11,188 nt of DNA from an uncultured Pseudomonadaceae bacterium. GTDB lineage: Bacteria; Pseudomonadota; Gammaproteobacteria; Pseudomonadales; Pseudomonadaceae. The stretch covers positions 1-11,188 of the forward strand of contig CANRHT010000053.1 in NCBI GenBank assembly GCA_947630465.1, in the 5' to 3' direction. Below are positions 1 to 8,390 of this stretch, one piece after another. The notes under the pieces were generated by a model. The model did not search any database. It saw only the letters and a list, made by a program, of their open reading frames with translations, and had not been told where the DNA came from. Positions within the stretch are counted from its first letter, which is position 1. Every line of letters begins with the position of its first letter. The position numbers were made by a program, and so were the translations under genes.

Positions 1-1630
<1,630 letters not shown>

Positions 1631-1659
1631 TCAAGACAAAAATAGATAGATGCAGGATA

Positions 1660-1686
1660 ATACCCATCGTTTACATCGGTGGGTGT
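1660..1686. repeat. Inverted repeat (stem-loop or operator candidate)
   Basis: ACCCATCG (1662-1669) pairs with CGGTGGGT (1677-1684) across a 7-base loop TTTACAT, giving 8 pairs with one G-T wobble. Two outer pairs (T1661-G1685 wobble, A1660-T1686) extend it slightly. No T-tract follows on either strand, so it does not look like an intrinsic terminator. It overlaps the candidate lptF -35 and lies next to the minus-strand TATTAT, which would suit an operator acting on both promoters. That role is inference only. Confidence 0.4.
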
Positions 1687-1692
1687 GTACAC
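1685..1692. repeat. 8-bp perfect palindrome GTGTACAC
   Basis: A perfect 8-base palindrome abutting the right arm of the larger inverted repeat and sitting just before the CATAAT at 1696. It could be a half or core of a dimeric regulator site. An 8-base palindrome can easily arise by chance, so confidence in a function is low. Confidence 0.25.
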
Positions 1693-1718
1693 TGCCATAA
1701 TATGTACGACTAGTGTGG

Positions 1719-1733
1719 GCCGCTACGGGCGGC
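1719..1733 (+). other. GC-rich hairpin in the presumed lptF leader
   Basis: GCCGC (1719-1723) pairs with GCGGC (1729-1733) around TACGG, with possible G-T wobble extension on both sides, and is followed by TTTG. It lies between the presumed lptF promoter and the ribosome binding site at 1746. The T-run is too short for a strong terminator. It could be a leader structure that slows transcription or affects translation, or be incidental. Confidence 0.3.
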
Positions 1734-1745
1734 TTTGACAAGTAT

Positions 1746-1759
1746 GGAGCCTTTACTTG
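1746..1759 (+). promoter_or_regulatory. Ribosome binding site supporting the TTG start of lptF
   Basis: GGAG (1746-1749) lies 7 bases before the TTG at 1757-1759. No ATG or GTG nearby would give the conserved N-terminus IVFRYLSRE, so the site decides in favour of the rare TTG start. Confidence 0.8.
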
Positions 1760-2881
1760 ATAGTTTTTCGTTACCTTTCCCGCGAAGTATTGCTGACCTC
1801 AAGCGCTGTGAGTGCTGTGTTGTTGGTCATTATTATGAGTGGACGCTTTATTAAATACCTTGCGCAAGCTGCACAAGGGATTCTTGATCCGGGCGTGTTA
1901 TTGCTGATTATGGGCTATCGCATTCCTGGGTTTTTACAGTTGATTTTACCTTTAGGCTTGTTCTTAGGCATTTTGCTCGCCTATGGCCGCCTGTATTTAG
2001 ACAGTGAAATGACGGTGTTAACCGCCACGGGCATGAGTGAGCAGCGCTTACTGGCTTATACGCTAACGCCAGCACTGCTGATTGCTGTGGCCTGTGCTTG
2101 GTTAAGTTTTTCCTTAACCCCGCAAGGCATGCAAAATGTTGCGCAGATTTTAAATGAACAAGATGCGCTGACTGAGTTTGATACTTTAGTGCCTGGGCGT
2201 TTTCAGTCGATGCGTGATGGTACACGGGTGACTTATACACAAGAGTTATCTGCTGGTCGTGATGAGCTGCGTGAAGTCTTTATTTCGGAAAAGCGCGAAG
2301 TACGCAGCCCCAATGATACCGATGAAGGCATTACGGTTTTAGTGGCGAAAACCGGGCGTCAAGAAATTCAAGAAGACGGCAGTCGCTATTTGATTTTACA
2401 TGACGGCTATCGCTATGACGGTACGCCGGGTGAGGCCGATTATCGGGTGATTCATTACGATACCTATGGCGTGCTTTTACCCAAACCATCGGTTGATATA
2501 CGCGTGGGTGATCGTGAAACCATGAGCACGGGTGAGTTGATGGCCAGCACCCAGCCGCGCATGCGTTCTGAATTGCAGTGGCGTTTATCCTTTCCTATTT
2601 TGGTGTTGATCGTCACCTTTATAGCGGTGCCTTTGGCGCGGGTGAATCCACGCCAAGGCCGCTTCTTAAAATTGCTGCCGGCGATTTTACTCTATATGTC
2701 GTACCTCGCTTTATTGGTGGCAGCGCGCAGTGCATTGGATAAAGGCAAAATGCCAATTGAATTGGGTTTGTGGCCTGTGCATGGGTTGTTTTTAGTGATT
2801 GGTCTGTTACTGGTGTTTTGGCAGCCTTTGCAGTTGCGTATAGCCCAATGGCGTGCCAGCAAGGAGAAGCAACATGCGTAG
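1757..2881 (+). CDS. lptF: LPS export ABC transporter permease LptF
   Basis: A 374-residue inner-membrane protein of the LptF/LptG (YjgP/YjgQ) family, normal length. With LptG and the ATPase LptB it extracts lipopolysaccharide from the outer leaflet of the inner membrane and feeds it to the LptC-A-D bridge. Hydrophobic segments fall at about 13-30, 54-77 and 100-120, then a roughly 150-residue periplasmic domain (121-270, the beta-jellyroll of the family), then three more segments at about 274-293, 303-322 and 337-355. The SEMTVL stretch contains E84, at the same number as the coupling-helix glutamate of E. coli LptF that contacts LptB. The start is TTG with a well-placed GGAG; the N-terminus IVFRYLSREVL matches Pseudomonas LptF. 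It overlaps lptG by 8 bases. No lptB, lptC or lptA is present in the window; they are usually encoded elsewhere. Confidence 0.97.
   Translation: MIVFRYLSREVLLTSSAVSAVLLVIIMSGRFIKYLAQAAQGILDPGVLLLIMGYRIPGFLQLILPLGLFLGILLAYGRLYLDSEMTVLTATGMSEQRLLAYTLTPALLIAVACAWLSFSLTPQGMQNVAQILNEQDALTEFDTLVPGRFQSMRDGTRVTYTQELSAGRDELREVFISEKREVRSPNDTDEGITVLVAKTGRQEIQEDGSRYLILHDGYRYDGTPGEADYRVIHYDTYGVLLPKPSVDIRVGDRETMSTGELMASTQPRMRSELQWRLSFPILVLIVTFIAVPLARVNPRQGRFLKLLPAILLYMSYLALLVAARSALDKGKMPIELGLWPVHGLFLVIGLLLVFWQPLQLRIAQWRASKEKQHA
2861..2876 (+). promoter_or_regulatory. Ribosome binding site fixing the lptG start
   Basis: AAGGAG (2861-2866) lies 7 bases before ATG 2874, inside the end of lptF. It supports this ATG over the in-frame GTG at 2853, which would add seven residues not seen in the family. 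Confidence 0.85.
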
Positions 2882-3935
2882 GTTAGATCGCTATATTGGC
2901 AGTCATGTTTTTTTAGCCATTGTGGCTGTGCTGGGCATTATTACTGGCTTGGCGCTGCTGTTTGCTTTTATTGACGAACTCAATGATATTGAAGGGGCTT
3001 ATACCTTAAGTGATGCGGCGGGTTATGTCGCGCTGACGGCACCACGGCGGCTCTACGATATGTTACCGATGGCGGCGCTGATTGGCTGTTTAGTCGGCTT
3101 AGGATCCTTAGCCAGTAACAGTGAGTTGACCGTTATTCGTGCCGCTGGTGTGTCCATTCGCCGGATTGTATGGGCGGTGATGAAGCCGATGCTGGTGCTG
3201 ATGCTGCTGGGTTTACTGATTGGTGAGTATTTAGCACCTTGGACGTCGAGCATCGCTCAAGCCAATCGCTCGATGGCGCAAACAGTCGGTAAAGCGCAAA
3301 GTTCTAAACATGGTTTATGGCACCGTCAAGGCGCTGAGTATATCCACATTAACGCGGTACAGCCGGGTGGTAAATTGGTCGGTATTACGCGTTATGTATT
3401 TGATGATCAGCAGCGCTTACTACGCTCGAGCTTTGCTAAGCAGGGCTTGTATCAAGACGGCTACTGGCACCTTGAAGATGTTGTTTATACCGATTTACAA
3501 GCGCGCAGCAGCAGTATTGCGCAAGCAGCAACCGAGCGTTGGGATGTGGAAATCAGCCCACAGTTGCTCAATACCGTGGTGATGGAGCCTGACAGCTTAC
3601 CCATGAGTGGCTTATGGCAATATGCACACTACTTAAATGAACAAGGCCTGAATGCCAACCGCTATTGGCTGGCGTTTTGGGTCAAAGTTTTACAGCCTTT
3701 AGTGACGGCCGCTTTGGTGATTTTAGCGATTTCCTTTGTGTTTGGCCCATTACGCTCTGTGACTTTAGGGCAGCGCGTATTTACTGGGGTGGTAGTAGGC
3801 TTTGTGTTTCGCATTGCGCAGGATCTACTCGGGCCAGCCAGCTTAGTGTTTGGCTTTGCGCCCATCGTCGCAGTGCTGCTGCCCGCAGGTATCTGTGCTG
3901 TTTTAGGCTTTTGGTTATTAAGGCGCGCAGGCTGA
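2874..3935 (+). CDS. lptG: LPS export ABC transporter permease LptG
   Basis: A 353-residue partner of LptF in the LptB2FG lipopolysaccharide extractor. It starts MRRLDRYIG, the LDRYIG signature of LptG. Membrane segments lie at about 10-33, 60-80, 98-120, then a periplasmic beta domain (about 125-260), then 265-290, 302-325 and 328-350. E84 in SELTVIRAAG aligns with E. coli LptG E88, the coupling-helix residue toward LptB. The FGPLRSVTLGQRVFTG stretch in the C-terminal half closely matches the E. coli protein. At the position of E. coli K34, a first-helix lysine implicated in LPS binding, this protein has A31. The gene starts 8 bases before the lptF stop, so the two are translationally coupled and made at similar levels. 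The 87-base gap to zapE contains no strong terminator. Confidence 0.97.
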   Translation: MRRLDRYIGSHVFLAIVAVLGIITGLALLFAFIDELNDIEGAYTLSDAAGYVALTAPRRLYDMLPMAALIGCLVGLGSLASNSELTVIRAAGVSIRRIVWAVMKPMLVLMLLGLLIGEYLAPWTSSIAQANRSMAQTVGKAQSSKHGLWHRQGAEYIHINAVQPGGKLVGITRYVFDDQQRLLRSSFAKQGLYQDGYWHLEDVVYTDLQARSSSIAQAATERWDVEISPQLLNTVVMEPDSLPMSGLWQYAHYLNEQGLNANRYWLAFWVKVLQPLVTAALVILAISFVFGPLRSVTLGQRVFTGVVVGFVFRIAQDLLGPASLVFGFAPIVAVLLPAGICAVLGFWLLRRAG

Positions 3936-3950
3936 TTATTTAAATATCAA

Positions 3951-3963
3951 GGCAATGATTGCC
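3951..3963. repeat. Small hairpin after lptG
   Basis: GGCAA (3951-3955) pairs with TTGCC (3959-3963) around TGA. The 5-pair stem lacks a following T-tract, so it is at most a weak terminator or 3'-end stabiliser for the lptFG message. It overlaps the candidate -35 of zapE. Confidence 0.25.
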
Positions 3964-3987
3964 AATTGTAGGCAGCGTGGTTAAAGT
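3959..3987 (+). promoter_or_regulatory. Weak sigma-70 promoter candidate for zapE
   Basis: TTGCCA (3959-3964, 5 of 6 consensus bases) and TAAAGT (3982-3987, 4 of 6) are separated by 17 bases and would start transcription about 30 bases before the zapE ATG. The lptG-zapE gap has no other obvious signal, so zapE could equally be read through from lptFG. Confidence 0.3.
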
Positions 3988-4022
3988 GTTGCCCCGTTTT
4001 ATTTGCTGGGTCGACACTCACC

Positions 4023-5114
4023 ATGACACCACTCGAACGTTACCAGAATGATTTACAGCGTCCTGATTTTTTCCGTGATGCCGCTCAAGAAAACGCCGTG
4101 CGTCATTTGCAGCGACTCTATGATGATTTAGTCGCCGATGCGCCCACTAACGGTTTATTTGGCCGACTGCTGGGTAAAAAATCTGCGCAGCCAATTAAGG
4201 GTTTGTATTTCTGGGGTGGTGTAGGGCGCGGTAAAACCTATTTGGTTGATACCTTTTTTGATGCGTTACCCTTTGAGCAAAAAATGCGTACGCACTTTCA
4301 CCGCTTTATGAAGCGCGTGCACGAAGAGTTACGCACCTTAGACGGTGAGAAAAACCCATTAGTGATTGTCGCGCAGCGTTTTGCTAAAGAAGCGCGGGTG
4401 ATTTGTTTTGATGAGTTTTTTGTCTCTGATATCACCGATGCGATGATTCTTGCCGGCTTGCTGGAAGAGTTATTTAAAAACGGTGTCAGTTTAGTTGCCA
4501 CATCAAACATTGTGCCAGACGGTTTATATAAAGACGGTCTACAACGCGCACGCTTCCTGCCGGCGATTGCCTTATTAAAGCTGCACACTGAAGTGGTTAA
4601 CGTGGATAGCGGAATTGATTACCGTTTGCGCGCCCTTGAGCAAGCTGAGTTGTATCACTATCCATTGAGTGATGCGGTTGAGCTGGAGCTGGATAAGAGC
4701 TTTCGTAGCCTGTTGCTGGAAAATTGCAAAATCTTAGAGAACGAGCCGCTCACCGTGGAAAATCGCACCATTGTTGCGCGTAAAATCGGTAATGATGTGG
4801 CTTGGTTTGATTTTCGGGCACTCTGCGATGGTCCGCGCAGTCAAAACGACTATATCGAGCTTGGCAAAATTTATAGTGCGATTATCTTGTCCAATGTTGA
4901 GCAGATGAGCACCAGTAATGAAGATATTGCGCGTCGCTTTATCAACTTGGTGGATGAATTCTACGATCGCAGTATTAAATTGATTATTTCTGCCGAAGTG
5001 CCGCTCAAAGATTTGTATGTGGGTAATCGCTTGCAGTTTGAGTTTCAGCGTACTTTAAGTCGCTTGCTAGAAATGCAATCCCATGAGTTTTTAGCACGGC
5101 CGCACCGTTCTTAG
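4023..5114 (+). CDS. zapE: Cell division ATPase ZapE (AFG1 family)
   Basis: A 363-residue AFG1/ZapE P-loop ATPase, normal length. In E. coli ZapE joins the Z-ring late in division and affects FtsZ bundles; mitochondrial relatives (AFG1/LACE1) work in protein quality control. Visible motifs are Walker A GGVGRGKT (65-72), Walker B ICFDEF (127-132) with D130 and E131, and a sensor-like ATSN (159-162). The N-terminus PLERYQNDL-RPDFF and the HFHRFM stretch at 91-96 are family hallmarks. ATG 4023 is chosen because the conserved N-terminus begins there, but no clear Shine-Dalgarno sequence precedes it. As I remember it, in P. aeruginosa this gene lies well away from lptFG, so this position may be lineage-specific. 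Confidence 0.95.
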   Translation: MTPLERYQNDLQRPDFFRDAAQENAVRHLQRLYDDLVADAPTNGLFGRLLGKKSAQPIKGLYFWGGVGRGKTYLVDTFFDALPFEQKMRTHFHRFMKRVHEELRTLDGEKNPLVIVAQRFAKEARVICFDEFFVSDITDAMILAGLLEELFKNGVSLVATSNIVPDGLYKDGLQRARFLPAIALLKLHTEVVNVDSGIDYRLRALEQAELYHYPLSDAVELELDKSFRSLLLENCKILENEPLTVENRTIVARKIGNDVAWFDFRALCDGPRSQNDYIELGKIYSAIILSNVEQMSTSNEDIARRFINLVDEFYDRSIKLIISAEVPLKDLYVGNRLQFEFQRTLSRLLEMQSHEFLARPHRS

Positions 5115-5123
5115 TCTTACTTA

Positions 5124-5136
5124 AAGGCTCAGCCTT
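5124..5136. repeat. 13-bp palindrome between zapE and the DMT gene
   Basis: AAGGCT and AGCCTT flank a single C. As a hairpin this gives five pairs around TCA, with no T-tract after it. It lies in the 43-base gap and is at most a weak transcription-end or stabilising element. Confidence 0.25.
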
Positions 5137-5157
5137 CCACTCCATAGAGTAGCGACG

Positions 5158-6096
5158 ATGAAGCAAACAACACTGTCTGATGTCTTGCTTATCGTTGTTA
5201 CGCTGATTGCCGCAATCAGCTGGATGTTTTCTAAAGAAGCCATCGCCTTGATGCCGCCCCTGTTGTTTATGGGGCTGCGCTTTTTATTGGCAGCGGCGTT
5301 TTTAGCCTGTATTGGCAGTCGACAATTACGAGCGTTAACCCGCGAACATATATTACGCAGCGCACGCGTAGGTATCGTCTTTGGCGTTGCGATGCTGTTT
5401 TGGGTGTTGGGTTTAGCGCACAGTCCAAGCATGGGCGAAGGGGCGTTTTTGACCAGTCTAGGTGTTTTGCTGGTGCCGGTGATCGCGCGTGTGAGTTTTG
5501 CCGAACCGGTACCGCGCAGCACCTGGCGGGCCTTGCCGGTTGCTGTATTGGGGATGTTACTGTTGTCGCTGGCGCATGGTTTTAAAGTCAGTGCGGGGCA
5601 GCTGTATTACCTGATTGCAGCCTTTGGTCTGGCGGTATTTTTCACCTTAAACACCCGAGCCGCTACTGTTACTGTGCGTCAGGCCGGCAAGCATCGCGCG
5701 GCCGCACAGTTGTCGGCAGTTGATCCGCTGGCGCTTACGGTCATCGCACTCACAGCTGTAGGTTTAGTGGCCTTGGTGGGCTCTGCTGTACTGGAGTCGG
5801 CAGTAGTGTTGACTGTGCAGTGGACGCCAGTGCTGTGGGGCTGGTTGGTTGCCAGCGCCTTAATCGGCACCGCGGCGCGTTTTTGGTTGCAGACTTATGC
5901 GCAAAGTTTAACCACGCAAACCAGTGGTGCAGTAATGCTGATTCTTGAACCGATCTGGGTGACCTTATTTGCTGCGCTGTGGTTTGGTGAAACACTGCTG
6001 CTACTGCAATGGTTGGGTTGCGCGATGATATTTGCAGCTTTATTGATGAACCGCTGGCAAATGTTACGCTCTATTATGACGCGACGTGGTGTTTAG
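5158..6096 (+). CDS. DMT superfamily (EamA family) transporter, substrate unknown
   Basis: A 312-residue, very hydrophobic protein with about ten predicted membrane segments arranged as two EamA repeats (roughly 8-140 and 148-298), the usual layout of drug/metabolite exporters such as RhtA and YdcZ-like proteins. The second repeat contains SGAVMLILEPIWVTLFAALWFGE (quoted here as two parts: SGAVMLILEP at 256-265 and WVTLFAALWFGE at 267-278), the characteristic EP...GE motif of the family; the first has MGEGAFLTSLGVLLVP. An unusually polar, basic stretch (about 165-188, with R167, R174, K178 and R180) lies early in the second repeat. The start ATG has only a weak purine run (GAG, 8 bases upstream). 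It probably exports amino acids or another small metabolite, but the sequence does not tell which. It sits 43 bases after zapE and before a likely new promoter, so it may end the zapE transcript. Confidence 0.85.
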   Translation: MKQTTLSDVLLIVVTLIAAISWMFSKEAIALMPPLLFMGLRFLLAAAFLACIGSRQLRALTREHILRSARVGIVFGVAMLFWVLGLAHSPSMGEGAFLTSLGVLLVPVIARVSFAEPVPRSTWRALPVAVLGMLLLSLAHGFKVSAGQLYYLIAAFGLAVFFTLNTRAATVTVRQAGKHRAAAQLSAVDPLALTVIALTAVGLVALVGSAVLESAVVLTVQWTPVLWGWLVASALIGTAARFWLQTYAQSLTTQTSGAVMLILEPIWVTLFAALWFGETLLLLQWLGCAMIFAALLMNRWQMLRSIMTRRGV

Positions 6097-6107
6097 CATG
6101 TTCGTAT

Positions 6108-6137
6108 TTAACCTGTATTGCTGGATAATAGTATAAT
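6108..6137 (+). promoter_or_regulatory. Sigma-70 promoter candidate for the DUF2066-perM-hda run
   Basis: A perfect -10 TATAAT (6132-6137) follows TTAACC (6108-6113, 4 of 6 bases of the -35) at an 18-base spacing. It lies in the longest gap of the plus-strand run and predicts a leader of about 80 bases. An 8-base palindrome CTGCGCAG (6150-6157) sits just after the expected start point. This is the strongest promoter match I found in the window. Confidence 0.55.
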
Positions 6138-6213
6138 TTTTTATATGCACTGCGCAGCCATTCATGTGTAGGTCAAGTATGCTCACAGACTGTTGGGCTG
6201 GGTTTAACTGTTA

Positions 6214-6228
6214 GAGAGGGTGAAAATG
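6214..6228 (+). promoter_or_regulatory. Ribosome binding site deciding the DUF2066 start
   Basis: GAGG (6216-6219) within GAGAGGG lies 6 bases before ATG 6226. An upstream in-frame GTG at 6220 directly abuts this purine run and cannot use it, so ATG 6226 is preferred. Confidence 0.75.
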
Positions 6229-7233
6229 CGATTTTTTCTAGGCATTGTTGCAATACTTACGTCATTAATAGCCGTTACTGCTGTCGCTAAACCTGTGGTG
6301 GGTTTGTACCAAGTGCGTGAAGAGCTGCCCAGTCAGGAAACTGACGTACGTGATGCAGGTTTACAGCAGGCATTTGTTACCTTGATGCAGCGTTTAACCG
6401 GTCAAGCCAATGCGGCAGACTCAGCACAGTTGGCGGCTTTTAAACGAGATCCACAAGCATTGATCAGTCGTTATGGCTATGAAGGCAATACGCTGGTGGT
6501 GAACTTTGATCCGCAAACAGTGCAGTCTGCGTTACGTGAAACACAGTTGCCCCTGTGGGGGAGTAATCGCCCGGTCGTGCTGGCTTGGTGGGTGATTGAT
6601 GATTTAAATGGCCAGCGCCTCGTCAGCGATGGACAACCGAGTGCGCAAAAAGTAGCGGCGGCTGCGCAGTATTATGGTGTGCCAGTGCGTATGCCCTTGG
6701 GCGATTTGGCCGATCAAATGCTGATTGGCCATGATGCGTTAGCGCGTACTGAGCAGATTCGCGAATCCGTTGAGCGTTATAGCGCAGATTCTGTGTTGTT
6801 GGTTAAACAAACCCAAGACGGTGCGCAGTTACTGGCACAGTGGCAGCTGTGGATCGGTGATGAATATCAACAAGGCGACCTCAGTGCGGATTCTGAAGCA
6901 GGCTTGGAACGTGCCGTGTTTGCTCAAGTCAACCAGCAGTTAGCCCAACGTTTTGCGGTTAAGCCTGGTGAAGGGCATGCTTTGATGGTGCGTGTGGCTG
7001 CTGTTGATTTAGAGCGCTTTGTACAAGTAGAACGTTTGCTTGAGCCCTTTGCTGTGCAATTGCATACAGTTGATAAAAACTATGTGCAGTGGCAGGTCAA
7101 TAGCAGTGTTGAGCAATTAAAAGCGCAAATGGCTTTAGGTGGCTTACACGAGCAAACCGCCGAAGACACGGCGCTTGATAGCACAGAAGAGATGGCGGAT
7201 ACACGCCAGTCGATGTTGTATTTTGGCTGGTAA
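6226..7233 (+). CDS. DUF2066 family protein, predicted secreted
   Basis: A 335-residue protein that I assign to the DUF2066 family from its N-terminal pattern and its place before perM and hda. Residues 1-21 form a signal peptide: basic start MRFF, hydrophobic core, then AVA before KPVVGLYQV, a good signal peptidase I site. The mature protein has the family-like segment VRDAGLQQAFVTLMQRLTG (41-59) and a run RPVVLAWWVIDD (115-126). No catalytic motif is evident. A periplasmic location is predicted, and no lipobox cysteine follows the signal. Function is unknown. The stop TAA is immediately followed by TAG, and perM starts 17 bases later, so it is the probable first gene of an operon. In Pseudomonas this family normally neighbours purM; here the upstream gene is a DMT transporter. 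Confidence 0.85.
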   Translation: MRFFLGIVAILTSLIAVTAVAKPVVGLYQVREELPSQETDVRDAGLQQAFVTLMQRLTGQANAADSAQLAAFKRDPQALISRYGYEGNTLVVNFDPQTVQSALRETQLPLWGSNRPVVLAWWVIDDLNGQRLVSDGQPSAQKVAAAAQYYGVPVRMPLGDLADQMLIGHDALARTEQIRESVERYSADSVLLVKQTQDGAQLLAQWQLWIGDEYQQGDLSADSEAGLERAVFAQVNQQLAQRFAVKPGEGHALMVRVAAVDLERFVQVERLLEPFAVQLHTVDKNYVQWQVNSSVEQLKAQMALGGLHEQTAEDTALDSTEEMADTRQSMLYFGW

Positions 7234-7250
7234 TAGCGAGACTGCAGACT

Positions 7251-8390
7251 ATGGCGACTAATCTTAAAAGTATCTTGCTGTTGATAGCGTTAGCGCTGGG
7301 TGCGCTGACGTTCTATCAGTTAATGCCGATTCTTTCGCCATTTTTAGTCAGTATCTTGCTGGCCTATATGGGCGATCCGATTGTTGATTTTTTAGAACTG
7401 CATAAGTTTTCCCGCACTTGGGGCGTGGTAGCGGTTTTTGTATTATTGAGTCTGATTTTGTTGGTGTTGCTCTTGGTGCTGGTGCCGATGATTGGTCGGC
7501 AACTGGTGCGTTTGTATGAGCTGACTCCGCAGATCATTGATTGGCTGCAACACAGCGCCTTACCTTGGTTGCAACTGCAGTTGGGTGTGGATGGCGATGT
7601 CAGCAGTCTCAATCAAATTAAAAAGCTGTTTAGCGAGAATATTGGCAAAACCACCGATATTGCCCAGCTGTTACTCAGTCAAGTGACCTCATCAAGCCTA
7701 GCGTTTCTAGGTTGGTTGGCCAATATGCTGCTGATCCCCGTGGTGACTTTTTACCTGTTGCGTGACTGGGATATTTTAGTGGCAAAAATGCGCCGCTTAT
7801 TACCGCGTAAACGTGAAGGCCTGACGGTACAGCTGATTGGTGAATGCCATGAAGTCTTGGGTGCCTTTATGCGCGGGCAGCTGCTGGTGATGCTGGCGCT
7901 GGGGATTGTCTATGCCGTTGGCTTGATGATGGTCGGTCTTGAACTGGGCTTGCTGATTGGTCTGCTGGCGGGTTTAGCCAGTCTGGTGCCTTATATGGGC
8001 TTTGCCGTCGGCATTACCGCCGCATTGGCCGCAGGCTTGTTTCAGTTTGGTGTGGATCCTTACCCATTGCTAGGGATTGTCGCGGTGTTTACCGTTGGGC
8101 AGTTACTGGAAGGGATGTTACTGACGCCACTGTTGGTCGGTGATCGCATTGGTTTGCACCCTGTAGCGGTGATTTTTGCGATCTTGGCGGGCGGGCAGTT
8201 GTTTGGTTTTACTGGCGTGTTGTTAGCGCTGCCGGTAGCGGCGGTGATTATGGTGTTACTGCGTCATGTGCATGAACTCTATAAAGAATCCAATATGTAT
8301 GGGCAGCAGGCTGATCATTGCGAGCCTATAAGTCCTTGTCCGGCTGAGCAAACGCAGGTTTGTGATGTGCCGGTAACCGAGTCCCCATGA
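7251..8390 (+). CDS. perM: AI-2E family inner-membrane transporter (PerM-like)
   Basis: A 379-residue membrane protein of the AI-2E (PerM/TqsA/YhhT) family. Paired hydrophobic segments occur at about 7-25, 25-45 and 58-82, followed by a soluble stretch (about 84-145), then more segments from 150 to 340. Family signatures seen are RGQLLVMLALGI (208-219), LVPYMG (245-250), and EGMLLTPLLVGDRIGLHP (287-304). PerM's substrate is not established; TqsA, a relative, affects autoinducer-2 export, and other members act as ion antiporters, so a quorum-sensing role should not be assumed. The last 35 residues (344-379) form a polar tail with cysteines 357, 363 and 371. The start has only a weak Shine-Dalgarno sequence. 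The gene ends in an ATGA overlap with hda. perM also neighbours hda loosely in E. coli, which supports the name. Confidence 0.88.
   Translation: MATNLKSILLLIALALGALTFYQLMPILSPFLVSILLAYMGDPIVDFLELHKFSRTWGVVAVFVLLSLILLVLLLVLVPMIGRQLVRLYELTPQIIDWLQHSALPWLQLQLGVDGDVSSLNQIKKLFSENIGKTTDIAQLLLSQVTSSSLAFLGWLANMLLIPVVTFYLLRDWDILVAKMRRLLPRKREGLTVQLIGECHEVLGAFMRGQLLVMLALGIVYAVGLMMVGLELGLLIGLLAGLASLVPYMGFAVGITAALAAGLFQFGVDPYPLLGIVAVFTVGQLLEGMLLTPLLVGDRIGLHPVAVIFAILAGGQLFGFTGVLLALPVAAVIMVLLRHVHELYKESNMYGQQADHCEPISPCPAEQTQVCDVPVTESP

Noticed and set aside
1735..1764. Perfect TTGACA (1735-1740) with GATAGT 18 bases later as an lptF promoter
   Set aside because: The -10 would lie inside the lptF coding sequence, beyond the start codon and ribosome site, so it cannot drive full-length lptF.
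2853..2873. Upstream GTG start for lptG
   Set aside because: It would add seven residues not found in LptG, while AAGGAG is correctly placed for ATG 2874.
3951..3963. Hairpin after lptG as a rho-independent terminator
   Set aside because: The stem is only five pairs and no T-tract follows; kept only as a weak hairpin.
5121..5522. Minus-strand open frame opposite the start of the DMT gene
   Set aside because: The composition is low in hydrophobic order and rich in Lys, Asn and Arg, with no family resemblance; the opposite strand encodes a clear membrane protein.
6220..6225. GTG start for the DUF2066 gene
   Set aside because: It directly abuts the GAGAGGG ribosome site and leaves no spacer; ATG 6226 has a 6-base spacer.
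7251..8390. PerM as evidence of an autoinducer-2 quorum-sensing system
   Set aside because: The AI-2E family name is misleading; members have varied functions, and there is no luxS or receptor gene in the window.
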